NCBI GenBank assembly: GCA_963842975.1
Contig: CAWJIH010000011.1
Span: forward strand, 1-64,000
Length of the DNA: 64,000 nt
Reading direction: 5' to 3'
Origin: JACJWR01 sp963842975
Lineage (GTDB): Bacteria; Actinomycetota; Actinomycetes; S36-B12; UBA10799
In this document: positions 1-10,386 of the stretch, piece by piece
Layout: each line of letters opens with the position of its first letter
How positions within the stretch are numbered: the first letter of the stretch is position 1
Translations under genes and position numbers: made by a program
Notes under the pieces: generated by a model
Told to the model about the DNA's origin: nothing
The model's input: the letters and a program-made list of their open reading frames with translations, nothing else
Database searches by the model: none

Positions 1-1602
1 TTCGCCTCACGTTGGGCATCGAGCAGGGTGCGCAGTTGACCGCGTACCTCGACGTTGTCGGCGGCCAGGTTGTGCCGCTCCTCGGGGTCCCGGGTGAGGT
101 TGTGCATCTCCCAGAATGGGTCGGCCGCTTTGGGCGCCTTTGGGTCAACCGCGATGCCGTGTTCCGCGTTCCACTCATCGAGGTTCTCGTAGTAGTGGTT
201 GAGCTTCCACAGTTCGCCGATGCCGTCCTGCCCGGTCGGCAGAGTGGCGATCACCGACTCGACTTTGGACGGGTAGCGGACAGGTTCGAAAGTGTCGCCA
301 GTCATGGGGTTGACGTTGTTGCTACCGCGAGTGAAGTCGTCCTCAGTCATGAAATAGAGCGCATCCTGAGGACTGCGCCGGGTCGATCTTGCCCAGCAGC
401 ACACCGCTCAGGTCGCGACCGGGCAGCGTTTGCGCCTCGGTGTGCGTCTTGGCGACTTGGGCGGCCGCCGCCTCAATGTCAACGCCGGCCAACCCGAGCA
501 TCGTGGGAATGAGATCCACGTGACTGGTGGGAAGGTTGAACCCTCCATTCGGCCGGGCAACCCCAGGTCCGGACACCAGCAGCGGCACCCGAATGGATTC
601 GTCATAGGCGTTGTACCACTTCTGGAACATGCCGCCGTGGGCACCGATAAGGTCGCCGTGGTCGGAGGTGAGAATCACGACGGTGTCGTCGGCCATCCCG
701 GAGTCGTGCAGTGAGGAAAGGATTCGGCCGATCGCCTTGTCCACCACCTTGTGCAGGTAGTAGTAGAGCCGTCGGTAGGCCATGTCCGCCTGTTGCGGAT
801 ACGTCATCTGCGGCCACACCAGCGTGAAGTCCTCGTGACAGTTGGGGCGGTCGGCGAAGCTATCGCTCTGCGAAGGTGCCTGAGGGATGTCCGGCACAGT
901 GTCGTCCGGACCGTCAAGGTGGAGCATCTGGTTCCACATCATCCCCTGGAAGAGGATGTCGTGCGGGTTGACGAAGGATGCGACCGCCATCCACGGGCCA
1001 TCGGAACGTGACTGCGCGAGTTCCGAGAACATGGTCGAGACCTGCTCTGCATACAGGCCGTCGCGGACAATGCCCATGTCCTGCGGCCCGATGCCATGCG
1101 GTTCCCGGCCGACCCAGCCGGAGAAGCCGTAGGGCTCGAGCCGATCGGCCTTGAGGTACGCGGCAACCGTCGGCGGGATGGGTTGCCCCCGGTAATCCGA
1201 GGACATCAACCCCTCATGAGTGCCGATGACGGGCAGATCCGCATGGGAAATGTGCCACTTGCCTCGGTAGTAGGAGCGGTAGCCGCCGGCGCGGAACCAG
1301 TCGCCCATCGTGGGAACGGTGTTGGGATCCAGCCAAAAGACTTCCGTGTTGCTCTTGGAAATGCCGTCAGTCTGGGAGACCCCGTGCAGCGACGGGTACT
1401 GCCCAGTGAACAATGTTGCGCGGCTGGCGGAACAAGCCGTCGACCCCGCATAGTGCCGGTGGAACTCAACTCCGCTGGCGCGCAGTGCCGTTCGGGCAGG
1501 AGTCTGTGTGCGCCGGAACTGTTCCAACTCCGGACCCTCATAGGGGGTCGGGTAGCGCTCCTCGTCGGTCATGATCAAAAGGATGTTCGGGCGGCTGCTC
1601 AT
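1..1602 (-). pseudogene. Sulfatase (alkaline-phosphatase superfamily), frame-disrupted and cut by the window edge
   Basis: Hydrolyses a sulfate (or phosphonate/phosphate) ester. The start chosen is the ATG at 1602, giving MSSRPNILLIMTDEER; the open frame runs 21 codons further upstream but that part does not look like sulfatase. The metal-binding Asp is D13 in the LIMTDEE motif, and CSASR (C57) is the C-x-[AP]-S-R signature whose Cys becomes formylglycine. TSDHGD lies in the C-terminal half. The frame stops at about 343, but the next frame reads on without a break to the window edge as ALYFMTEDDF and then an HNLTRDPEER tail, which is standard sulfatase C-terminus. A one-base insertion near 375 explains the break. 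The 3' end lies beyond position 1. Substrate is unknown. It could be a true pseudogene or a sequencing error. Confidence 0.8.
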
Positions 1603-1789
1603 GTTGTTACGGTACCAAGGAAAGGGGCACAATACCCAGGCGGCGATCGATCGGCGCAGTTGCACCTGAACGCCCTGCCTACGCGCGGACGAGGGCGACG
1701 AGTTGACCGCCTAAGAACTCACTAGGTGGCGCACGAGGACACTGCCTCGAGCCGGCTTATCCGAACGTATTGTCGACGGGGGGTGGAGG

Positions 1790-2357
1790 TTGCTGAGTAG
1801 CACGCTCGCCTGGGATGCCGAGACCGGCGGAGGTCTCATGGTGAACCCGTGCGCCGTGTCCACCCAAAGCGTCCGACCGCGCCGACGGGCTGCGACCGTG
1901 GCCGCCGCGCAGCCAAGACGCGTCATCATCCCGAAGTGGCAGCAAGAGGTGGAGCTGGTGCGGGCCGTCTCCGGCCGAGGTCAGCGTTTGCTGCTGATCG
2001 TGCTGATGCACACCGGAGCCCGATTCGGGGAATCAGCGTACATACACCCGGATTCACTCAACCCCCAGGACAACACGATCTACATCTCACAGCAGCTGAT
2101 GGTCGCCCTGCAGGAATGGAAACACACTCAGCGAGCCACCGGGCGAGCGAGTCAACGGCAGCACCTTCCACGACGCCGGCTTCAGCGACGCCCAGGTGAG
2201 GCAACTCTTGGGACACGGTGACGGGTCGCCTGTCTCCCTGCGCCACTACGTGCGACCCACCGACGACGAGCAATCGAAGATGCGAGAGGCGATCCGCTTG
2301 GATCGGGAGTTGCCCCCAGCCCATCGCCTGGGGCGCACTACGGGATGCCTGCGTTGA
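1790..2357 (+). pseudogene. Tyrosine recombinase (phage-type integrase) remnant
   Basis: Remnant of a site-specific tyrosine recombinase. One frame carries the first catalytic arginine context (LMHTGARFGE) preceded by an IIPKWQQEVE segment typical of the start of the catalytic domain. The downstream frame, one base later, carries QVRQLLGHG and SLRHYV, the box II His and the presumed nucleophilic Tyr region, ending at 2355-2357. The HxxR box between the two pieces is missing or scrambled near 2110-2165, and no N-terminal core-binding domain is visible. So it is both truncated and frame-shifted. It lies about 190 bp from tRNA-Arg, a usual attachment site for such elements. The start is uncertain. 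Confidence 0.6.
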
Positions 2358-2547
2358 GGCGACGGGATTCGACCCGCTTGCCGGCCTACGCGACGGGTGA
2401 AACGGCCTCACACTGTCAACGCTACCGCCCCAAGAATGTCCCTTTCCGCCTCCAGAAGAGCACTCTTGTTTACGACTTTGGTGTACACGCGATGACATCC
2501 GGGCCTCTGGGGCGCCGGAAACGTGCCGTGACCCGCAGTTTTACCTG

Positions 2548-2620
2548 CGCGCCCGAAGGGATTCGAACCCCTAACCTTCTGATCCGTAGTCAGATGCTCT
2601 ATCCGTTGAGCTACGGGCGC
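2548..2620 (-). tRNA. tRNA-Arg (anticodon ACG)
   Basis: A complete cloverleaf reads on the minus strand: acceptor GCGCCCG pairs with CGGGCGC, the D-arm has AGCTCAACGGATAGAGC, the anticodon loop CTACGGA gives ACG (ACG/ICG reads CGN Arg codons), and the T-arm has GGTTCGAATCC. The discriminator is G and no CCA is encoded. The integrase relic upstream suggests it once served as an attachment site. Confidence 0.95.
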
Positions 2621-2817
2621 AGGCGAGCCAACCTATGGCCCGCCGATAACTGTAGCGCAGACCCTGCAGCGCCCACGCCCTGGTGGCGTGATTCCGCAGC
2701 CACGTGGCCTGCTGCGTCCCTGTGCACGTCGGGCCGAGCCGAGTTTCACCATTCCCTTACTCAGGATTCGGGCGTATCCTCTCCCTAGGGCTGATAGGTG
2801 GCGAGGAGGTGTGCTCC

Positions 2818-4011
2818 GTGCGTGGTGCACCAATCGTGGCCGTATCTGCAGCCCTCGTGGCGCTGGGAGCCACCGCCGCTGCAACTGTTCCGTCCTCTTC
2901 TGGGCCGATCAAAGGTCCCGGGTCCCTCACGGTGACCATCGCGGATGCGCCTGGGGACACACGAACTCCTGTGGTCATCACCGGGCCGAAGGACTTCCGG
3001 GTCGAGACGAACCGCACCACTGTGTTGCGCAACCTCAAACCTGGCGAATACACGGTCGCCGCGACCTCGGTGCCCAATCCCCTGGGGTCGCTCATCCCGC
3101 AGTTGCCCCGGCAAACGGTGAAGGTGGACGCCAACGTGCATCGCGGCGTGGCGGTGGCATACAGATTCGAGAGTCCACCGCTATCAGCTGCCGGATCACC
3201 AGACTCCTATGCGATCCAGGCCGGCACACCGAACAATCCGGTGCGATGGAACCCCTGCCGAGTCATCACTTGGGGGCCGCTGCTGCCCTTGCCCATCAGC
3301 GAAGAGCAACGCCTCACGAGCGCCTTTGCGAAAGCCTCGATCGCATCCGGAGTGCCCTTCCGGCGGGCGCTGCCGGGGGAGACACCAGCAATCAACGTCA
3401 CTCTCCGCTTCGAACCGGGCACCACAGTCTCGGGTGAGGGGACCATGTTCTACGTCGCGGACTCCGCCGAAAGCAGGCCGGCCGCATACCGAGGCGAACT
3501 GAGTGGGACCATCGGCACCGAAACCCCGGGGGCCTTGCGGGAAGCCCTCTATTTGCACGAAATCGGCCATGTTCTGGGCATCACCCACGTGGATGATCCA
3601 ACACAGGTAATGCACGCGGTCGTCACCGAAGAGGATGCGGTCGGATTCGCCGTCGGCGACACGGCTGGCCTGCGGATCGTGGGAGCCGAGGCGGGATGCC
3701 TCGACCGACCCATGGGTGCGAAGGATGTGCGCGCGACTGTTGACGACGGCGAAATCACCCTGACGTGGTTCCAGCCCGCTTCGGTGCCGCCGGTGTATGA
3801 ATCGCAACTCGAACTCACAACGCGTGGCGAAGGCGGCACGGCGACCACAATCGTGGCTTGGGACCGTGACTTCACCGGCGGCGGAGCTGGGGCCATGCGG
3901 GCAACAACCGCGATCCCACCGAGCGCATGTGACTCGGACACGACAGTGGCCCTGGTATCGAAGAACCTCCATGGATCCACCAGCACACCGGTGCGAATCA
4001 GCGGTTGCTGA
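2818..4011 (+). CDS. Secreted metzincin-like zinc metalloprotease with C-terminal Fn3-like domain
   Basis: Predicted exported zinc protease. The GTG at 2818 is chosen because GAGGAGGT sits at 2802-2809 and it opens a clean signal peptide (MRGAPIVAVSAALVALG); the frame extends upstream to 2704 but that part is not signal-like. About 397 aa. After the signal comes a beta-rich segment (residues ~35-110), then a matrixin-like catalytic domain with the motif HEIGHVLGITH at about residue 247, which fits HExxHxxGxxH with three His zinc ligands and the catalytic Glu. After it, residues ~300-397 look like a fibronectin-III-type beta domain (DGEITLTWFQPASVPP). It stands alone between tRNA-Arg and tRNA-Ser. 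The substrate is unknown; the zinc motif is clear, the exact family is not. Confidence 0.75.
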   Translation: MRGAPIVAVSAALVALGATAAATVPSSSGPIKGPGSLTVTIADAPGDTRTPVVITGPKDFRVETNRTTVLRNLKPGEYTVAATSVPNPLGSLIPQLPRQTVKVDANVHRGVAVAYRFESPPLSAAGSPDSYAIQAGTPNNPVRWNPCRVITWGPLLPLPISEEQRLTSAFAKASIASGVPFRRALPGETPAINVTLRFEPGTTVSGEGTMFYVADSAESRPAAYRGELSGTIGTETPGALREALYLHEIGHVLGITHVDDPTQVMHAVVTEEDAVGFAVGDTAGLRIVGAEAGCLDRPMGAKDVRATVDDGEITLTWFQPASVPPVYESQLELTTRGEGGTATTIVAWDRDFTGGGAGAMRATTAIPPSACDSDTTVALVSKNLHGSTSTPVRISGC

Positions 4012-4109
4012 CCCTACTTCAGTGCGCAGTGCAGCCCCGACCTGCGGCGGCTCTATGCCCCGTGCGAACTCGAGGGGTGGCCCACGAAGAGGCCACCCCT
4101 CGATCTGCG

Positions 4110-4200
4110 CGGAGGCGGAGGGATTTGAACCCTCGATGGGGTTGTAGCCCCAAACCCGCTTAGCAGGCGGGCGCCATAGACCGGACTAGGCGACGCCTCC
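4110..4200 (-). tRNA. tRNA-Ser (anticodon GCT)
   Basis: Class II tRNA on the minus strand with long variable arm. Acceptor GGAGGCG pairs with CGCCTCC, the anticodon stem-loop CCCGCCTGCTAAGCGGG gives GCT (reads AGC/AGU), the variable arm is TTTGGGGCTACAACCCC, and the T-arm has GGTTCAAATCC. The discriminator is G, normal for Ser. Confidence 0.95.
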
Positions 4201-4371
4201 CCAGTGGAAGTAGGTTACCGGAGGCCCGGCGACGGCTAGCCATCGCCACCAGCGTGTGAACACTTCGAGTTACCCTTCCCGGCACACGCGGCCTCGGCAG
4301 ACGGGTAGACTCCCGAGGGCAAGCCGGGTGTGGCCAGGACTGACTCCCTGCCATCCGCAGGAGGTGCGGTC

Positions 4372-7230
4372 GTGGAAGATTCCAAAGAGTTCACGTCCGC
4401 CCTGCCCAATCACTCTCGATTGTTCGTCTCGGCCTCAGCCAAACAACGACGAATCCTCACCGTGTTGATCGGGTCGGCCTTTGCCGCTGGCCTGATCGCG
4501 ATGCTGATCGATCTGTTTCAACGCGCCACCCCCGGAGAGATCCAGCCGCTGTCCTCTCGAATCCTCGCGGCGGCAGCCATGTTTCTCGCAGGCACGGCCG
4601 CCCTCGTCGGCATCAAGGAGCGCCAGACCAGGGATATCCAGCGACGCGCCCGAGTTTGGCGCCTGATTGCTGCTGGGGTCGGGATTCTGTATCTCGGCCA
4701 GGGTCTTGGCTACCTGCTCACGGCCCGGACAGCTGGAGCCTTTGATGTCCGGGTCGAGGTTGTGCCAATGATCATCGCGACCCCGCTCATCATGATTGGC
4801 CTGTTGTGGCTCGGGTGGCCGCCGAACATGGGTCGTGCGGACCGCTGGTCCGTGGCGGCAGATACGCTCGTCGCCGCTTTCACCCTTGCCGCGGTGTGGG
4901 TGCTAGCCGTCACTCCGGCCTTCAAAGAGGCAAACGATCCAAGCCAGTCCGTCTTCGTCGACATCGACCCGTGGGTCCAGTGGGCCGCGGTAGTGATCAT
5001 CGTGGCCATGGCCTCGGCCAGCCGGCGCAGCGGGTCCTTGCCCTTTCCGCAACTTGCCCTACTGCAATCAGCAGTGTTGATCTACCTGATCTCGGACATT
5101 CTCGGCGACAGCCTCGAATTCGCAGATAGGTACTCGGGGATCACTTGGTCAATCTTGGGTTACATCGCCACCGTGGCCCTGTTTGCCCTATTCACCGTCC
5201 GTCCGGCGATGGAGGCAGACACAGACACAACCCGGGCCCAGCGGGAGTGGTGGTCGACCCTGGTTCCGGCCATCCCGATCTCGCTGCTCGCTGTTGTCGT
5301 CGCCGTCTACCGGTTTCGATTCGGCCCAATCGCGGCCGGTGCGGCAGTAACCATCACTGTGTCCGTCGTGGTGGTTGTCGTGGTGGACCTTGCTCGGCGG
5401 CTGCTGCTTTACCGCCTGATGCGTGAGCAGATCGACGACGTCGTGTCCGACAAGTTGGCCGAAGGCGCCAACCAAGCCTGGTTTGGCGCGCTGTTGGGGG
5501 ATTCGCGAGACGTAGTCACCGTGGTTGACCGGCAAGGGCGCATCGTCTACCAAACCCCGTCGGTGACCAACGCTTTTGGCTATCAACCCAGCGAGTTGGT
5601 TGGTGTTCCGCTGCACCAATTGAGTGCCAACACCAACAAGTCCGACTTGGCACAGCTACTTCTTCAGTCCGCCGTCATGGAGTCAAGCGGGGAACCCCTC
5701 GACATCGTCATCCTGGACTCCCACGGTGACCCGCATGACACCGAAACCACCATTCGACCTATGAACCTGGGCGGATTCGACGGCTTCGTTCTCACCACCC
5801 GCGACGTAACGGATCGGCGCCAGTTGCGCGCCGCCCTGACAGCCTCCGGGATGCGCGACCCGCTGACCGGATTGAACAACCGGGAAGGCTTCCTCAGTCG
5901 ACTGCAGACCCTGCACGAAGCCGACGGCCCTGGGCATCTTGCCGTTGGACTGATCGACCTGTGCGGTTTCCGAGACTTGAACGACGGTCACGGCCACGAG
6001 ATTGGCGATGAGGCTTTGCGGGCTGTGGCGGCTAGCCTCAATCGACTTCCCGCAAGTGCGGTGGCGGTCGGTCGGATTGGGGGTGACGAATTCGCCCTCG
6101 TACTGCATTCCGAGGAACCCGAAATCGACATCGGCCGCGCCCGCCGGCAACTACAAGACGACTTGCGCGGCATAGCTCTATCGGATGACACCCTGGTGGA
6201 CGTCAACTTCTCGCTGGGCTATGCCGTGTGTGTGGGACCGGATCATTTGTCGGCCGTTGAGCTGCTGGAGCAGGCCGACCTCGCGCTGTCATCGGCGCGC
6301 CGGGCCGGGTCGATGGGCATCACCAAGTACGAACCCGGAATGCGGGACTCACTGACCCAGCGGCTGAAGTCAGAGCGGGCTTTGCGTTCGGCGCTGGAAA
6401 GCGATCGAATACTTGTGCACTATCAACCCATCGTGTCCTTCGCAGATGGCCACATCACCGGGGTGGAAGCGCTGGTTCGAATGCGGGATTCCGAAGGCGG
6501 CCTCGTGAGTCCTGCGCTGTTCGTGCCAATGGCCGAAAGTCTCGGCCTGATCCATCAACTAGGCCAGGTCGTCCTGCGTACTGCGTTGACCGATCTTCAG
6601 GTGATTCGCGCGGCCTTGGGCCACGGCCTCACAGTCTCGGTCAACGTCTCGGCAATGCAGCTCGATCCCGGGCTGCATCCTTCTGTCAGTGAGGCTTTGC
6701 AGGACACCGGAGCAGACCCGCAAGAGTTGACGCTTGAGCTGACCGAGACGGTGCTGGCAGAGAATCAAGAAGCCGCGAGCAACTACCTGGCCAAACTCCG
6801 GTCGATGGGCTGCCAGGTAGCGCTGGACGACTTTGGCACCGGGTATTCGTCGTTGGCGTACTTGGCGAGCATGCCGGTGGACATTCTGAAGATCGACCGC
6901 TCCTTCGTTTCGGGGCTTGGCACCTCAGATTCCGCCATGGTGCTTGTCCGTGCTGTCGTTCAGCTAGCGTCGTCGCTCGGGCTGACCACCATCGCGGAGG
7001 GTGTTGAAACCACAGTCGAGGACGACATCTTGCGCGAATTGGGCACCGACCGTGCCCAGGGTTACCTCTACTCGCGCCCACTACCACTCGCGGAATTGTT
7101 GACCCTAATCGCCAGCACCGGCGGCCGTCTGGGCAATGGGCGCAGCCAGTCTCAACGCCTTGATCCGTCGTCGGTTGTCGATCAGTCGATTGCGAAGTCG
7201 GGCGCCCGACCAGTTTCCCCGGAGCGATAG
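4372..7230 (+). CDS. Membrane-bound PAS-GGDEF-EAL cyclic-di-GMP protein
   Basis: Makes and/or degrades the second messenger cyclic di-GMP at the inner face of the membrane. The GTG at 4372 is preferred over the GTG at 4330 because AGGAGGT lies six bases upstream. About 952 aa: residues ~20-340 contain eight or nine hydrophobic helices (a MASE-like membrane sensor); a PAS domain follows (DVVTVVDRQGRIVYQTP); then GGDEF at ~569 with an intact GRIGGDEF active site; then EAL at ~697 with VEALVRM, DDFGTGYSSL, KIDRSF and AEGVET, all expected for an active phosphodiesterase. Both catalytic motifs are intact, so it may be bifunctional. Its last 49 bp overlap the 3' end of the convergent diguanylate cyclase gene. 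The signal sensed is unknown. Confidence 0.88.
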   Translation: MEDSKEFTSALPNHSRLFVSASAKQRRILTVLIGSAFAAGLIAMLIDLFQRATPGEIQPLSSRILAAAAMFLAGTAALVGIKERQTRDIQRRARVWRLIAAGVGILYLGQGLGYLLTARTAGAFDVRVEVVPMIIATPLIMIGLLWLGWPPNMGRADRWSVAADTLVAAFTLAAVWVLAVTPAFKEANDPSQSVFVDIDPWVQWAAVVIIVAMASASRRSGSLPFPQLALLQSAVLIYLISDILGDSLEFADRYSGITWSILGYIATVALFALFTVRPAMEADTDTTRAQREWWSTLVPAIPISLLAVVVAVYRFRFGPIAAGAAVTITVSVVVVVVVDLARRLLLYRLMREQIDDVVSDKLAEGANQAWFGALLGDSRDVVTVVDRQGRIVYQTPSVTNAFGYQPSELVGVPLHQLSANTNKSDLAQLLLQSAVMESSGEPLDIVILDSHGDPHDTETTIRPMNLGGFDGFVLTTRDVTDRRQLRAALTASGMRDPLTGLNNREGFLSRLQTLHEADGPGHLAVGLIDLCGFRDLNDGHGHEIGDEALRAVAASLNRLPASAVAVGRIGGDEFALVLHSEEPEIDIGRARRQLQDDLRGIALSDDTLVDVNFSLGYAVCVGPDHLSAVELLEQADLALSSARRAGSMGITKYEPGMRDSLTQRLKSERALRSALESDRILVHYQPIVSFADGHITGVEALVRMRDSEGGLVSPALFVPMAESLGLIHQLGQVVLRTALTDLQVIRAALGHGLTVSVNVSAMQLDPGLHPSVSEALQDTGADPQELTLELTETVLAENQEAASNYLAKLRSMGCQVALDDFGTGYSSLAYLASMPVDILKIDRSFVSGLGTSDSAMVLVRAVVQLASSLGLTTIAEGVETTVEDDILRELGTDRAQGYLYSRPLPLAELLTLIASTGGRLGNGRSQSQRLDPSSVVDQSIAKSGARPVSPER

Positions 7231-9782
7231 AGGGCCGAGCGAGCACGACCAGCGCGCTTCGCCTGATAGAGCGCCAGGTCCGCATGGCCGATCAACGAAT
7301 CTACGCTCTCACCCGGATACGACCTGGCTGCGCCAATGCTCACGGACAATTCCACCGTCACCTCGTCCACGCTCATTGGCTTCGCCATTTCCACTTCGAT
7401 CCGGCGGGCGAACTCAAGCAGCCGGGCTTCGGTGGCCTCCTCCCCCGCTCCGGCGCCATCCGCCTCGATGGGACCGTCCCACTCCTCTGCGGCACCCCTG
7501 GATTCGGGCAGCAGGATGAGGAATTCGTCGCCCCCGATTCGGGCGGTGAGGGCATCCGCGCAGGAGGCCACAATGCGCTCCGCGACACAGCGAATAATGG
7601 CATCTCCCACCGCATGCCCATAGGTGTCGTTGACTGGCTTGAAGTCGTCCACATCGACGAAGAGCAGACCGATTGGGCGGGTTGCCTGCGCCAGAATCGA
7701 CTCACACCGATGGGTGAATTCACGACGGTTCAACACACCTGTCAACGGATCATGCGATGCCAGGAACTGCAGTTGCTCCCGGCTACGAGCCAACTCCTGC
7801 TGCGTCCGCACCTCCGCGTCAATGTCGTGCCAACCGGCAACTCTTCCGGTGACTTCCCCGGAGTCGTCAAACGTAGGCCGAAGAAGGAGCTTGAACCAGC
7901 GGTACTCCCCCTGAGGGTTACGGGCCCGCACCTTAAGAGTGGCCTCGACACCACCGCGGGTCTGTTGTTGCCCGGCGTTCAGAACGTCAAGATCGTCAGG
8001 GTGCACAATGTGCGCCACATTGACGCCCAACATTTCTTCTGGCCGCCAACCCAGGAGGGGCTCGATGGAAGGCGAAACCCAGAGCAGAACACCTTCGAAG
8101 TCTGCTTGGGTGACGATGCTTGAGGCGTTTTCGGCCAGCATCCGGTAGTGGGCTTCCGACGCGGTGAGCGCCTCCTGAGCGGCCTTGAGTTCATCAATTC
8201 CCTCAAGGGTGCCCATGAGGTGGACCGCAGTGCCGGACGCATCGCGCTCCAGCACGTGCCCTCGCTCCCGGATCCACGCCCAGGACCTCGTGCTGTGATG
8301 GACTCGATACTCGATGTCGTAGGTGGGCGCGTCGCCTGCGACGCAGGTGGCGACCACCCGCGTGACCCGTAGAAGATCCTCCGGGTGCACGTGGTCCCGC
8401 CATTGAGCCGACGTCATGTGACACAACGCAACCGTGCGGGAACCGGTGAACAGGCTCCACCCTTCATCAAACTCGATGTCGTCCTCGGGAACACGCCAAT
8501 CCCAGGTGCCCAGACCGATGGAAGTCAGCACTAGTTCAAGGCGATTGTGCTCGGCAGCGAGTTGCGCCTCGGCCTCGCGCCACTGGGTCACGTCGGTGAA
8601 AGACACCACCAAGAGGTGTCCACCAGCCGGATCCCGCACCGGTTCGGCATTGCCGACCAACCAACGCGAGCAGCCATCGTCCGAGTTGAGGCGCAGGAGA
8701 ACCCCGCGCTCGGATTCACCAGAACGCAACGACGATCGGAAGGGCGGTTCGCTGCTCACCTGCTCCGCTTCACCTTCGATCTCAAGGGTCCACGGGATCT
8801 CTTCGATCATCCGATCGACCAAGCCCTCGGCGTCGGTCTGCAAGATGCGTTCGCATGCGGGGTTGACCTGCACGATGACGCCCTCGGCGGCCACCACCAT
8901 GACCCCCTCTCCCACCGCACTGACAACTGCCTTGTGGAGGGCCTGGCTGCGTTGGAGTTCGGTGAGCGCCGCCATCTCGGCGTCGATGTTGCGCAGTGTG
9001 CCGACCGCGCCATCGACGACCCCGTCTTCGGAAACCCAGAGCCGGGTGACGGTTTCCAGCCAGGTCCAGCCGCCTCGAGCATTACGGGCCCGGTAGCGCT
9101 GTCGATTGGCAGGGTCACTGGGCACTGCTGCGGCGCGTGCCTCCTCGATCATGGCCCGATCGTCCGGATGCACGAGTTCCAACAGGTTCGTTCCGAGGAG
9201 TTCGTCGCGATCCCAACCGAGTTGCTCGTTCACCGACGGTGAGATCCACAGCGCCACACCGTTGCGAGTCCGCACCACCACATCACCGGCATTCTCCGCC
9301 AGCAGCCGATACTCCCGCTCGGCGTCCCGCAGTGCTTGCGCATCCCGGTAGCGATCGGTTACGTCTCGCCAGGTCTGACCCACGGCATCACCGATCCTGA
9401 CCGCACGAACGTCGTAGCGGCGCTCCTCACCGCCGAGGAGTTCCTGCCGATACGACCAGTCATCGAGGACCAGCGGCTCACCGGTCTCAACCACCGCAAG
9501 GTAGGCATCAAATAGGCCACTCGATGTGACTTCAGGGTGGATCTCGCGCAGGCTCGCGCCGATCAACTGTTCCGAACTGCGTTGATTGAATCGGCATGCC
9601 GCATCGTTGGCGATCAGATAGTGGAAATCCACAATTGTTCCATCGGATCCGCGCACCGCTTGGAGCACCGCATAGGGGTCCAGCATCGAATCGATAGCCG
9701 CCTGAAGCGTCGCGAAGTCGACGCGGGGAGGAATCTCCACGTCGGCTACGGCGTCGCGTGCGCTATCACTCTTCACCGACAC
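7182..9782 (-). CDS. Soluble multi-PAS diguanylate cyclase
   Basis: Synthesises cyclic di-GMP from two GTP. The reading frame is open back to 10448, but the upstream part is low-complexity Thr/Pro-rich; the GTG at 9782 (or 9776) follows GGTGGGAG and begins a PAS-like fold at MSVKSDSARDAV. About 866 aa with no signal peptide or membrane helix. Five PAS/PAC units can be traced: one at the N-terminus, then repeats starting near YRLLAENAGDVVV, VVSAVGEGVMVV, LELVLTSIGLGTWDW and YRMLAENASSIV. The C-terminal GGDEF domain has an intact RIGGDEF at ~residues 747-753, preceded by DPLTGVLNRREF. There is no EAL domain. It converges on and overlaps the neighbouring GGDEF-EAL gene, suggesting a local cyclic-di-GMP module. 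Confidence 0.88.
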   Translation of the reverse strand: MSVKSDSARDAVADVEIPPRVDFATLQAAIDSMLDPYAVLQAVRGSDGTIVDFHYLIANDAACRFNQRSSEQLIGASLREIHPEVTSSGLFDAYLAVVETGEPLVLDDWSYRQELLGGEERRYDVRAVRIGDAVGQTWRDVTDRYRDAQALRDAEREYRLLAENAGDVVVRTRNGVALWISPSVNEQLGWDRDELLGTNLLELVHPDDRAMIEEARAAAVPSDPANRQRYRARNARGGWTWLETVTRLWVSEDGVVDGAVGTLRNIDAEMAALTELQRSQALHKAVVSAVGEGVMVVAAEGVIVQVNPACERILQTDAEGLVDRMIEEIPWTLEIEGEAEQVSSEPPFRSSLRSGESERGVLLRLNSDDGCSRWLVGNAEPVRDPAGGHLLVVSFTDVTQWREAEAQLAAEHNRLELVLTSIGLGTWDWRVPEDDIEFDEGWSLFTGSRTVALCHMTSAQWRDHVHPEDLLRVTRVVATCVAGDAPTYDIEYRVHHSTRSWAWIRERGHVLERDASGTAVHLMGTLEGIDELKAAQEALTASEAHYRMLAENASSIVTQADFEGVLLWVSPSIEPLLGWRPEEMLGVNVAHIVHPDDLDVLNAGQQQTRGGVEATLKVRARNPQGEYRWFKLLLRPTFDDSGEVTGRVAGWHDIDAEVRTQQELARSREQLQFLASHDPLTGVLNRREFTHRCESILAQATRPIGLLFVDVDDFKPVNDTYGHAVGDAIIRCVAERIVASCADALTARIGGDEFLILLPESRGAAEEWDGPIEADGAGAGEEATEARLLEFARRIEVEMAKPMSVDEVTVELSVSIGAARSYPGESVDSLIGHADLALYQAKRAGRARSALYRSGETGRAPDFAID

Positions 9783-10386
9783 CAATCTCCCACCCAATAA
9801 GCGTAAGCCTGCATTCCTGCAGACTCCCAACTGGCCGCGGAACTTGGTGGCTGGCCCCCATGGATTTGCAGCGCAACGCCTCGACGAGACCCCAAGCACA
9901 GTGGCGCCGCGTCGGGGTGGGGCATTGCCGAGTCCTTGAATCCGTGTTCGCTTTGCACCCGGGGCTGGCGCACTTCTTGGGCTGGGGCCGCGGGCCTGGA
10001 CTGGAAGGCCACTAGTGCGAAAATCTTGCCGCTGGGTGGTTGACGTGTGTCGTACGGGTGTACTAATGTGGGTGGTGTTGGTGGGGAGTGCGGATGCCGG
10101 GCGTTGGGGTTGTGGTGACGTTGCGGTGTTGGTTGGGTTTGTGTGGGTGGGGTTCCTGGGTTGACCTTTTCGGGGTTGGTCTGATCGGGATGTGACGTGT
10201 CTGTGGTGTGTCTCGGTGTGTGGTGCTGGGCATGTGTGCGGGTGCGTGGTTCCTGTTCGGATCAACTTTCTTGGGAAAGGGGGTGGGTGTGGTGAAACGC
10301 ACGCACAACGAGAGCAGCCGGTCTGCGAGGCTTCGACTGGCGGTGCTGCCGACGCCGAGGCTTCGACCGGTTCGGTTGGGGAGGGG
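9783..10386. other. Intergenic stretch, strongly G/T-rich on the + strand
   Basis: About 600 bp between the diguanylate cyclase start and the most likely DUF222/HNH start. From about 10030 the + strand is extremely rich in G and T (runs such as GGTGTTGGTGGGG). No coding frame with family similarity, no tRNA and no clear terminator was seen. The HNH frame stays open back to 10192, so part of this may be its 5' end. Confidence 0.5.

Noticed and set aside
2362..2385. Possible att duplication of the tRNA-Arg 3' end near GGGATTCGACCC
   Set aside because: The match to the tRNA T-arm is only about ten bases with a gap, which is too short to support an attachment site.
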